Positions 21,479-33,200 of a stretch of DNA of 64,000 nucleotides are shown one piece after another. Below the pieces are notes generated by a model that was not told the DNA's origin, ran no database searches, and was given only the letters and a program-made list of their open reading frames with translations. The stretch spans positions 601,501 to 665,500 of the forward strand of contig JAJGOT010000014.1 in assembly GCA_022457155.1 (NCBI GenBank), written 5' to 3'. Origin of the DNA: Cladopsammia gracilis. Taxonomy: Eukaryota > Cnidaria > Anthozoa > Scleractinia > Dendrophylliidae. The translations under genes were made by a program, and so were the position numbers. Position 1 is the first letter of the stretch; each line of letters begins with the position of its first letter.

Positions 21479-24400
21479 ATGGATGAAGCATCTCAAAGCT
21501 CATTTTATGAAGGTATTATTAGCAACCTTTTTTCACTTTCGTAGTTTTGAATTGTATTAAGCTTATTAAAGCTCATATGTAAAATAAAATCATTTGGAAA
21601 GGGGTCCAAATAAACAACGTCCAGTAAGCTTAAGCTTAAGACTTGTATTGAGTTTCTTCTTGGAGAATAATTCACTTTTTTGTCGTAGGGTTTTTTGCTT
21701 ATTTATCAGATACAATAGTATACTTAAGAGAGTATTCTCGACCATAAATTATTCTTTTGAAGCATCAGTCGTGTGTTGTGCGGAGTGGTTTGTTGTTCAT
21801 TATTGAAAACGCGTTTTAATTAGACTGAATTACCTAAAGAAGTGGCTTCTCAGTTTTATCCTTTATATAAGTCCTATTACCAGGCGGATAGTTGGACGAA
21901 CATTTGACTTCACGAACTGAGTTTCATATCTCATAAATAACGTCAGGATTCCTCATTTCATCTACATACATGAGATTGATGAAGTCTTCTACGTCATCAT
22001 GATACCACTCACAGACAATCATTAAGACGCGAGCTCAATTTACGACGTCATAATATTTTATTTTATTATTATTTGCAATAATGACGTCATAATATAAAGA
22101 CCTTTCTGTGCCGTTTAATATTAGTCAATTATCCAGCTAATCACAGTCGATTGTGTCCCAGGCAATCTTAATAGAAACTATTGAAACATGTGTTAAGACA
22201 TTTGCCAACAAATTCAACAGATGACCAGTCGTTAACCGAGGTTCCCAGCCACCTGAAGCCGGACGGAGGGGTCCTTACCTTTAATAGCCTTTACCAGCAG
22301 TTGGAAGACGGGACACTGAATTCCAGAACCGAAAAGTTCTCAAATAATGAGTGCGACTTTACAGTTCCCGTTTGCGAAGAACAAAAATGCCAACTTGCAA
22401 AGTTAAGAAGACAGAAAGGTATGGACAATTCAACATCAATGTCACAGGTCCCGTCTTTAGAAAACCAAACAGGCCCATCCACCTGGCTGGCTGGTGAAAA
22501 ACCATTGATAACTTGTAACCTCCAGGAAATGAGAAACAATTCACCAGAATTTTCCACTGAGTGTGAAATTCGTTTGTCGCCACCTTGTAAAAGGCCTCGT
22601 TTATACGATGATAGCTGTGAGCTCAGTATAAAAGATGGTGCAGGAGTATCAGAAACTACGCAATGTGAGTTATATCTTGACTGGAATGCCCACGGACACT
22701 TTGAAAGTGAGTTGGTGAACAAAGGTAAGAATGCAATTTATCGGTAATGTATTTTAGCTTCCAGTAAGGAAAACTCATCTAAGTTCAAGGCCTCATCAAC
22801 ATGCACGGTTTGTTTCCTAGAGTGATTTCATTGCCATAATAACTTGTATTGTCCATCAAATTTATCATTAAAGTGAAATAAGATTGCAAATTTGTGGAGT
22901 CTGTCAACCGATATGAGGCGTTCCGCGCGTGATGCACTGCTACGTACTAAGACAAGAGCGAAATTGTTTTACTGGGTGTTCTAATGTAACAAACCTATGG
23001 TTATTTCGTACTTATAGCAATCAAAGTGATTTTTGCGCGAGCTTCATTCAAACCAAGTATTGCGATCAACAGAAAATTCGTTGTATTGGTACGGGAGTGC
23101 AATTATTTTATTGTTACAAACAATAGACGGTAAATGATTATGATAATGACGGCGCTAACACGGTGACGTTCACCTCGAGCGCGCGCATAAACTAATTAAA
23201 TTAATTTATTACACTTTTTTAATTAATTACACTTGTATAGCGCCTTATACAAAAGTTATAAGGCGCCGCTTACAACTATTCAAAATACACTATTTGTGAT
23301 GATATAGAAGAATTACTTTCCTATTAAATCGCAATTACGTTTGACCGCTGCTGATGATGGAGAACTTAAGATCGGACTACGAGTACAAGATTGAGTACGA
23401 GTACGACTTTTCCAAGCCATGTTCGCGTGCTCTAGATAATCCGCACTTATCACACCAATTTCATACCTAGAGTCTCCTTATCTTCTGGTCAGCAACAGTA
23501 AGGAGCAAGAGTTCTGGGGACGTGACTGGCTTGAAATTCGTAAATCGATCGTACTCGTACTCAAATCTATAAAGAGCTTAAATTCACGTCAAATCTCGTG
23601 GATTCGCATCCTCGTTTGACATATTGCGGAGTTGTGAAGTGTAGAATTCCTTTACATTTAAAAAAGCTTATTATCAAGTGCTCTCACCCTTTTATGAAAG
23701 GGCGGTGGCACTTCTAGCGGGGCTCGCCTTAGAAGTCTGCGACCTCAGGCTGTAGCCAGTGAAAATTACCATGATGGACCTTCTTTTGTGTATACACACC
23801 CACGCAGTGCCTGTGTAGCAACCTGATTCTAAGTTTGTCACAATAGGCCATTTGCACGATGGCGTCATTTGACTACAACTACCAGAATTCATTTCGTTTT
23901 GCCTTTCTTATTTAGATTTTGCAATCCCAGTGCGGTTTAAATAACAATAGCTCTAATTTGCACTACAAAACAAAAAACTGAAGGATTCTGGTAGTTGTAG
24001 TCATATAACGTCATCGTGCAAATGGCCTATTCAGTGGCAAAGTTATAGGTACAAAAATGATTTTGTTACTACCCGATAAGGGCACCTAAAATTAAGATTA
24101 TAGTATCTTAGATTTTGTAATCATGTTTTTCTGTAACCACGTTTTTAGTCCCTGCAGGTTGGCCAGCCATTGGAATCAAGTCAATTGTAAGGGAAAATAA
24201 GGGTAAGTGTCACTATGCCCATGCTATAATTTACACAAGAAAGATCTTTGCGACTATAGTAACTTTGTTCAACGTATCTTTCTTGTGTAAGAAGGTTTAC
24301 ATGATACGAATGAGTTGAATGGTCGAAATGAAAATAGAAAGCACTGGGATTAACTACAGAAAACCGTTTTTGTGAAAATTGAAACAAAAAATCCGGTTTT

Positions 24401-27400
24401 TTTAAACGTAGTTTAATTTCGACATTGTTAGTATCCCAAAGACATTAAGTAGATAAAGAGAATAAAGGAAATTTGTGTACAGTCTAACCTCCGTAATATG
24501 GATACCAAAGGGACGGACCTAAATGTCCATATTACGTAGGGGCTCGTATTACAGAAATAGGATTTATATGAATTTTGGTCGCTTCTGGAAGAAGAAGTCT
24601 CCGTAATAGAGAGATGTCAGTGGTTGTAAAAGTAGCACAAAAATAAATCATTTTCAGATCACTGAAACGTTTGGGCAAATTGGTTGACTCTTTTTTCTTC
24701 TTTGAAACAAAATGAATCATACCATATGTGCATGTTTAGGTGATTCTAGTTTCTTTTTCACACAGCTGTTTCACAAAAAACAACGTTGTCCTTCTTCACT
24801 TTGGTTGAACAAGCTCATCTGTTATCACAAGAACAACTTCAGGAAATAAAGAAGCTCGAACACATCGGACACCCTGACCAATGTCGCAGACCAACATTGA
24901 AGAGAAAAAGTTCTTCACATGAAACATCTGTATCGCGTGTCGAGAAGTTCGCTAAGATCGATTTCGACAGCGAGGAAGACAACTCCAATGAAGATCATGA
25001 GTTTTATCTTCAAGAGGAAACAAGTAAGAATTGCAGTGACGGTCTGAATGTTTATGCTGACCAAGAAGTACCTAGCGAGGAAGTAAACAGCGATTTTGGC
25101 AGACAGGCAGTGGAGAAAGATGCAACTTTACAAGTACATGGAAATTCTGACAACCTTACTTCCAAAGTGTGCCATTTTGCGATACCGACAATGAATGATA
25201 TAAACAATAACTTCAGTTGGCAATGTTCAACCGACTTCAGAAAAGCATCATCACGCGACGAACCAAACGATGGAGGATCATGCTCTGAATCGTTTTGCTC
25301 GAAATTCGATGAGAAAAACAAGATGGGCTTAACTGATGGGCGTGGTGAATTCCCAGCTGCTGCAGAAAGCACCGACCAAGCAAGGGATGTTTTAAGCGCA
25401 GATGATGACCGGCCTCAGATGAGTTCAGGTCCTTCAGAGAAGCCACAAACAGTAATCATCACAAACGAACACGTAGTACCTCACATTGCTTGCAAGTATC
25501 CTCTGCTACCTCAGAAAATGACAAACGAAGCTGAATTATGCTCGTCCCTGCGCACGATAGATGAAAGAGATCTTATCGATGAAGTAAGTAATTATCCAAA
25601 TACATAGACTACGACCTCTCACATTTTTCTCTCAGGAACAGCCGAATGAGAAGGAAAATTACACGAGTATACCAACAATCATCTGGTGCGCGGTTTACTT
25701 GATCCTACGCGCGCAGTAGCAATTTTCGTCTTTCATTCTAGCCTGCGTAGCAGGCGCATGAAAATCGCGCGAGGGAGACACGCGAGGAGGAAAGTCGCGC
25801 GCCCCGTTCTTTCTTGCGCCCATTATTTTCATGCGCCTGCTACGCAGGCTACTTTCATTCAGGCTGCCCCTATGAAAAAAAAAAAAAAAACAATTTCATT
25901 TAATGAGTATCCTTTGTTTATAGAGTACAGGTTTTTCATTTCTTATCATTAACATCGCTATTGATGGGCTTCTGCTTTCACTAGTTCTTTTTTCTAGCCT
26001 CTTCCGCCTATCGCCTTTTGTTCCGTTCTCCATTATCCCGCTTCACGTTCCCTACTATACGAACGCCTGGAACAAACCGACTATATTTTTACATTCCGGT
26101 TCTTGAAATAAAACATTTTCTGTATTTTCATGTACAGCAGTGTCCCAATGACTTTGATGGGAGTTGTTTACAGTCAAGAAACGAATCACTTACAAGATAT
26201 GCATCTTCATTGTACAATAAGGAAGATGTTCAGGACTTGCCGAACAACGACATCACGAAACGACTTCAAAGTCCGGAGTGTCTAAATTCAAGTGGCCTAA
26301 ACTTAAGAAAACCTGCTTCAGATATCGAGTGTTTTGATAAAGTAACATTAGAGTGTCTAGAAAACAAATCTGAAGATTGCTCTATAGATGAACAACCTGC
26401 TTCTCTTGAACATAAGGCCGCTCCAAGCTCAATAAACAAAGAAAACAAAGAAAACGCTGAAGAGCATACCCCATTCACTGTCGCAGCGGAATCGATGAAT
26501 GGTCATCTTCAAGATGCTTGCAACTTTCGCGAAGAAACACAAACAGATAGCGTACAAAGTAAAGAAACTAAAAACGAAAAAACATTGGAAATGGTTTCAA
26601 ATTTTGCTGCCCAAGAAAACAGTAGCAACGTGAAGAAGAACATCCAGAAGATCTTAAACGTGACCGCATCAACAGAACAACAGGCTAGCGATGATGACAA
26701 GGAGAATAAAAGAGAATTCGGTGAAGAGTATGAACATCAAAGAAATAAAGCATCACATTCAGGTTGGTTATATTCTACCTTTCAATCATACTTTTTCAGT
26801 ATAAGGTCAAATTAATTGTCATTTATCTCTGGGCGATTGTGTACGCTGGAGCGAATTTCGCTGCCAGATAGTAATGACTTCCAGTTTGTTGGTCGTGGCG
26901 ATCAGAAGTGAAAATCGCCGTCGAGTAGCGGGCTCATTTGGCGATTTCTGCCATTCGTCATGTATGTGTGTCGCTGACTTATTAAGGGTACCCTTCAGTG
27001 TGAACAGTGAGTGCATAGCCGCCATTATACCTGCAACCTATGCATCGTGTTTTCAGATTATTGTAAGTACTCAATAAGTGGCCTAATCCAGTGGTGTGCT
27101 TTCCCCTAGCATCGTTAGGATTTACCACTAGCTTTGTTCATGGTAATCAGGAATATGTATATGTACGACTAATTTATTTTCTCTAATCAGGAATTGAAGA
27201 TGAAAAGGAAACCAATATAAACTGTCACCACACAGAAAGCAACAGTTTTCGCACTCAGATTGAGAGTGGGATGCTTGACCTGGATGGTCCTGAGCTGTTG
27301 CAGTTTGCTATGATGTTTGTTCAAGGCGCTATAAAGAAATCTCAGGTTTGTATTCAAATAAAAAAATGTAACAGCCTCCCCGATTACTCCTGACATTAAG

Positions 27401-29360
27401 TGAACCACGATTACTCCTCCCCCTCTCCTCCCCCTGTCCCTCCCCCCTCCCCCTCCCCCTCTCCCCCCTCCCCCAATCAAATTATAATTCACTGCCTTAA
27501 TTTGGAGATTCGGATGGTGCCGAATGTGTGTTTTTAAGACTAGAGTGGGAATTTTTTAAAGGACATTGTGATTTTGATTCTAGTTTAATGATGTAGGTGG
27601 TCTGTTACCTGCGATCAGGCCCTCCCTGCCGACTTTCCCTCCGCAAAAAAAGAGGCCCTGGTCGCAGGTTAGGTGGTTTGTCTTGTATGGGGTCACAAAA
27701 CCTTTTAAGGACCATCTTTATTGTTTTTATTTATAACTTATTCTATTTATCTATATTTTTTTATTATCTTTATTTTTGTTTTGCCATGTGTATGAGCCAT
27801 TATTTTTTGCATACAGACTACTGTTCTTAGCTGTGATGACCCGTTGCAATGCGAGAAAGAGACAAAAGAGAAATCCGGGACAGTACCTGCTTTCTCGTGG
27901 AAAAGGAAGCTAACGTATCACAGCCAACACGCACCTTTAGAGCCCAGCGATGATGAAAAATCCTCAATCGCATCAGGTATGGCTAAAATGTCAAATGGCT
28001 TATATAAAAATTTGATATCAACTGAGCTGATAAAATAATCACACTGTAAATAGATTCAAAGGTTAACGTTCCAAACGTTACCTTTGGAATCACTTTTCGG
28101 TGGCGAATTTACTTTATCAACTCCAACCTGGTTTGAAAAAGCCCTGATAACGAGTTTGTATTAGCCCAGTCGGCAGTTTTTTGGCTGCGGATGTTGCGAT
28201 CGCCAAATTACGTAAAACAACATTCAAAAGACAGTAAACAATGCCCACACCACAAAACCAATAATAGTTCCTGAAATACCTACTCATGCGGTCGATATCA
28301 GTCTCGTTCCCAAGTCTCAATGCGCTTACCGAGCAAAGAGAGTCCGTGGCGAATTTTCCCAAACCGCGGTCAAACTGTGAGCATGAGCAATTTCTTCATT
28401 CTCAGTCGTCCAGCCACAAGAATTTCCCTCATAAAACCGTTGCAACTATGGCCTAATTTTTGTCACTCGCCCAAAGTGAATTCTAAGTCGCCTGAACGAC
28501 CAAACACTGCTAAAGCAGTCTTAAAAAGACCCTGTAATACCAGTGAGACGATAAAACAGCATTAGAGCAGTTTTCAATTGAGTGTCGTAAAACCAAAACC
28601 AAAGTAATTACTCTGACCAATCATAGCAGTCGTAAACAATCCAATAAACCAATCAGAGCTCGAAGCAAGCGCGGGAAAACGCGTGCGAGCAAGTCACGAT
28701 TGGTTTTGGTTTTACTTCTGATTGGTCGAGAAAGTGGCGCGAGATTTTTTTAGCCAATCACAAAGCGTAGCAATGCAAAACCAAAGCAATTGTGTAATTA
28801 CTTTCGACACTCAATTGAAAACTGCTCTATTAAAACAAATTTACCGCAGCAATTACAATCTTTTGGATATACTAGTTTAGTAATTGCCCGGTCACGCCAA
28901 AAACGTCTATAGGTATAGTAAAACTCGAAAAGGATTACGGCTTCCGCTATCATAGAGTCACCTGTATGGGAACGTGAAACTTCTCCTCTTTACCACCATG
29001 GTCGCGATAGGCTACAGGATTTTGAAAGACAAAAGTTTTATTTCAATTTTTGAGATTTCACACTAATACAACCTGCACTGACAGTAGATGAAATTTAAAA
29101 AACTTCATCGAGTGCCGATTACTCCTGGTTTATGCTACCCATGCTTACTTCTGACTTATTTCTTTCCCAGTTAAGGGAGTTCCTTAATCGACGAGAGTGG
29201 TGAACACACGGATGACGACAACAACGAAAGGCCACACCTGGTCAGACCGTCATCAAACACTTCGTGTAATCGGCCATTTAGACTTGGGCTATCAAGAAAG
29301 CATAGCAATAAACCATTACATCCTTACTTCAAAAAACAGCCCCAGTCAGAACTGAACTGA
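21479..29360 (+). CDS. unrecognised 841-aa nuclear-type protein with KEN motifs and an RII-helix-like segment
   Basis: Exons 21479-21512 (ATG), 22221-22724, 24158-24202, 24766-25583, 26138-26762, 27191-27345, 27817-27976, 29176-29360 (TGA). All phases agree. The protein is mostly acidic and disordered. Visible features: basic patches CKRPRL (about residue 145) and LKRKSSS suggesting nuclear import; a PIP-like QKTTLSFF at 198-205; KENKEN at 568-573 and a third KEN at 655-657, which are APC/C-Cdh1 degron-type motifs; an amphipathic helix PELLQFAMMFVQGAIKKSQ at about 709-727 with the spacing of PKA RII-binding helices; and a C-terminal HPYFKKQ. The upstream E2F and CRE sites fit cell-cycle control. 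I do not recognise the family. The exon 26138 acceptor is a CAGCAG tandem, so one Gln may be optional. Weakest junctions: acceptors at 22221 and 29176. Confidence 0.75.
22725..24157. other. intron of the 21479-29360 gene
   Basis: Mostly unremarkable. It holds a small inverted repeat TATAGCGCCTTATAC..TTATAAGGCGCCGC (23237-23275) and the TIR element at 23843-24030. Confidence 0.5.
23843..24030. mobile_element. 188-bp TIR element, ATAGGCCATTTGCACGATG ends
   Basis: Near-perfect TIRs of about 45 bp (ATAGGCCATTTGCACGATG, ACTACAACTACCAGAAT) on both sides of a short AT-rich centre. The AATAGGCCATTT terminus is shared with the element at 48523-48700. Confidence 0.8.
25739..25851. mobile_element. 113-bp MITE with 9-bp target duplication
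   Basis: TIR TAGCCTGCGTAGCAGGCGCA at both ends, flanked by CTTTCATTC at 25730-25738 and 25852-25860. The inner part is rich in CGCGCGA. A 9-bp duplication suggests a Mutator-like source. It lies in an intron of the 21479-29360 gene. Confidence 0.88.
28563..28829. mobile_element. TAGAGCAGTTTTCAATTGAG-type TIR element, copy 1
   Basis: Ends TAGAGCAGTTTTCAATTGAG and its inverse. The body carries several CCAAT/ATTGG boxes (GACCAATCA, GATTGGTC, AGCCAATCAC) and TTTCCCGCGC-like text. Related copies are at 49643-49908, 53862-54116, 54723-55014 and 55676-55967. No ORF. Confidence 0.85.
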
Positions 29361-30290
29361 AGCCAATATCCTCAGTTCAAAATAACAGCCGAATCAATTC
29401 GACTCAGACGGAGCTTGTGAATGTTGTTTTTAAGCTCTTTTGGTTAAACGCTTGAATTAAAGAAAAGCGAAAAGTGTTTTGCACTTTAAACTCGACTATG
29501 TGTTCTTGCAATCAGTCAATCAGTCAGTCAATCAATCAATCAATCGTGCACGCACATACGCATGCACTCACTCACTTAATTTGGCTAAAGTCGTGAAAAA
29601 CGATCCAAATCGCATTTATAGCAGCGCGGTAAACGCGGTAAACATGACAAACTGATGACAAATAAATTGAAAGCATTTATTTTCCATTGACATGATACAC
29701 TGTCTTACCAAAAATACAAATTCTATCAGCCATTTTATAATGCCAACAAATCAATTTATTTTTTATTTAAAACAGGACGTGCATATGCATTTATGATATC
29801 TCATACATGGCGTTAACATGCAATTGCGACAGCTAAATCCATTTATGCCGTCTGAACTAATAAAGCGATCAACGTACTTGAAAAGTAGAAATATAGAGCT
29901 ATGGCCTGCGTGGCAAGCACATAAATGGGAACGGAAAATAAATTTATAACGGGTAAAACCAAAATACCCTTTCACCTTTTCTTGCGCTTTACACTCAAGG
30001 CGTTAAAAAATTCACATTCCCTCAATTCTCTTTCTATTCCTGCCACGCCAAGCTAGAACTACAATCAACTCTGTTTCAGCCGGACACCTTCAGAACCAGC
30101 TCAGCTAAAAGGTGACCGCCTTTCCCTAAGAGAGGTGTCCGCCTTATAGAGAGTTTAGTTACAGACGAACAAGTGAAATTTGGTCAGAACCAGCCAATAA
30201 TTGATGTCCGTCTAGAGGTGTCCGCCTTAAAGGGCTATTCGACTAATGAGAGTTTTCTACGTACGATTTGACCTTTGTAACATAGCTGGG
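29361..30290. other. convergent 3' ends of two genes
   Basis: Plus-strand AATAAA at 29661-29666 and minus-strand AATAAA at 29681-29676 (others at 29761-29756 and 29769-29764) lie almost back to back, so the 3' UTRs of the two converging genes probably overlap. Also a CAGTCAATCAATCAATCAAT run near 29520-29545 and a GTGTCCGCC repeat at 30085-30235. Confidence 0.5.
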
Positions 30291-33200
30291 CTATTCTATG
30301 TAAACAAAGGTTGCATCAGTAGCAACACCACAGTTATCTTTCTGTGACATGAGTACGTAGCCGTCATTGCCCCAATGGGTAGACCAGGAATTCTTAATTA
30401 GCCAATATGCCTGCCCGTCCATTGTTCCATAACCAACCGCCAGCACTGCATGATCTAAATCGTCGAGCTTATTCCCTAAAAGAACAAAAAGTAACGAAAT
30501 GAGAAATACTAACTTGCCATAAGCATGGAGTACTATAAATCTGCCCGAGCGCATTAACCCTTTCACTCCCAGAGTCAGTTATGGAGACTTTTTTTTTTTT
30601 TTTTTTCCAGACTCAAAAGTTTTTATTTCACAATACAAAGATCACCGACTACTTACAATACGATACTTACACTACTTAAAATACTATACTTACACTACTT
30701 ACAATACGATACTTACACTACTTACAATACGATACTTACACTACTTAAAATACGATACTTACACTACTTACAATACGATACTTACGCTACTTACAATACG
30801 ATACTTACGCTACTTACAATACGATACTTTTCTTAATGCAACAATACAATACAAAAACTAATTAACAACAATAGTAGACACTAGTTACAATTACACTTAT
30901 TACGCTAGTTACGTTACCAAGTAAATGTAGAAAAAGAGAATAACTAAAAACATAAGCTAACATAAACGTAAAGTAAATTATAATATTCTTAATTTACGTA
31001 ACATATAATATTCTCAAAGATCATAACTGTTAATTGGTCACAAAAACCATTAGTTTGATTGGAGCAGCACACAATTACAAGAAAGCCGTCTCTAGAGCTG
31101 GTAATTTGGGAACATATATACATTTGCCAGTTTAAAACTAACAAATACCATTGAAAAGTGGGACCAAAGGGTCCCATTTCTTGTTTGTAGGATTGTTTGT
31201 AGGTACTCGTTTGTACAATTCAATTTTATATTGGGACTGAAGGGTCTTCAAAAACATTTTTAGCTTAGGGGTCCTGTTGCAGAGTCTGCAACCCCAGATG
31301 TAATATCTGGCTAGAAGAAAGCAGAAGTTTATCTGAAGAGAAAAATTAGAGGTATCCGTCATTAGGCCTAAAAAAACTGCGATATCCATCGAGTAGTCTC
31401 TAGGTATAAGGTCGAAATCAGCAAGCTTTTCAGTCAAGGTTCCCCAAAAATTTTGAACGTTCGGACAGTGCCAAAAAAGATGAGCGAGATTTTCCTCAGT
31501 AGTACGGCAAAAGGAGCAGTTTGGGTCATGCGTGATACCAATCTTTGTCAGAAACGAGTTTGTGGGAAGTATTCTATGCAAAAATCGATATTGAAAATTA
31601 ATAAGTGTCGTGCTTTTAGTACACTTGAAAGCCAAGGTGTATGCTGCATTCCAATCAGCAACACATCCCTCCTGGGAGACCGTACTGTTCCATTTCGCCT
31701 GACTTCTCACCGGGGTGGACGTTTTTTTACAGACAAGTTTTTTGTAGACGACCTTAGTTCCTTTTGCGTTCTTAAGAAATAAGGTAAGAAGTGAATCTTC
31801 TGGGATTGAAAGAGTAGGATTTTGAGTGATGCTATTATTTATGACTTGTTTAAGGGCATATATGAGTCCAAAATATTTTAAAGGTTGGAAATGACAATTA
31901 TATTCAATAAAATCTGTGTAGGAAAGGAAGTTGTATTGTTCTTTCACAAAATCCTTTACCTTTGAAATTCCTAGAGAAAAGAGGTTTTTATCGAAGACGG
32001 GCTTGTTTTCGATCCTAATTAGCGAATTATGCCATATGGGTTGCTCAAGAAAATGTTCCTTGGTTTTAACAAACTCTTCAAAATTGACTTCAGACCATAT
32101 TTGTAGTAGCTCTCTTGTAAAGATGCTTTTAACTGATATTATCTTGAGAGAGTCAGACTTGTTAAGATTGCCCCTAAAGATAAGGTTTCCACCATATTTT
32201 CCTAGTTCGAGCTCGATAAATTCTTTCCACTTCCCGTGGTTTGACGTATCAAGGTATTTACGTATCCAGATAGTCTTAAGAGATTTATTGAAAGAACTTA
32301 AATCGATCATCTTTAGTCCGCCATGATCATAGTTGCTTATCAAAAGGGTTCTCTTAATCTTGTCACCCTTGTTGTTCCAAAGAAAACTGTAAAAAATGTT
32401 GTTTATCTCGCCGATAAAACTCTGGTTTGTTACCAGAGGGGTTAAAATATACGTCAATTGAGATAAAGCAAGGCTCTTTAAAACCTGAATCTTGCCAGTT
32501 AACGTTAGCCGTCGGTACTTCCAACAGCTTAGAAGATTTCTTATTTGTTCCAGTTTTTCTGTGTAATTTAGATTTAGTGCGACGGTTGGGTTAGTTGAAA
32601 TCCAAACACCGAGAAACTTAACTTTATTTTCTGGCCATTTAAAATTTTTCTCTGGGAGGAGTTTTTTGTTCTTGCCCACATTTGACCCGATCCATAAGGC
32701 TTCAGTTTTCTTGTCGTTAAGTTTGAGGCCAGACGCATAGCCGAAATTGTCTATAGTATTAAGGGCAGCTGATAAAGATTCTTGTTCGCCGTTAAGGATC
32801 AATGTAGTGTCATCCGCGTATTGACTTATTTTAATTTCTGTGTTATTAACAGGGATACCTTTAATGTGAGAGTTAGCCCTAATTGATTTCCCTAGCACTT
32901 CAACAGACAGGATAAACAAGTAGGGCGACAGGGGGCAGCCTTGCCGAACTCCTCTATGTAAAGTAAAGAAATCACTCGACCATCCATTGTTCAAAATACA
33001 ACTTTCAATGTTGGTATAAAAAGTTCGAACCCAATTTGTTAAGGAGGGGCCAAAACCAAAATATTGTAGCGTGTGATTAACAAAAGACCACTCCAGGGAG
33101 TCGAAAGCTTTTTCGAAGTCGATGAAAAGTAACAAACCAGGGATTTCTTGTTGTGCTGTATAATTTATGACACTATCAATCAATCTTATATTTTCTCCGA

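Noticed and set aside
22175..22220. Acceptor at 22175 for exon 2 of the KEN-motif gene
   Set aside because: It is out of phase with the ATG exon at 21479-21512, whereas the acceptor at 22221 is in phase.
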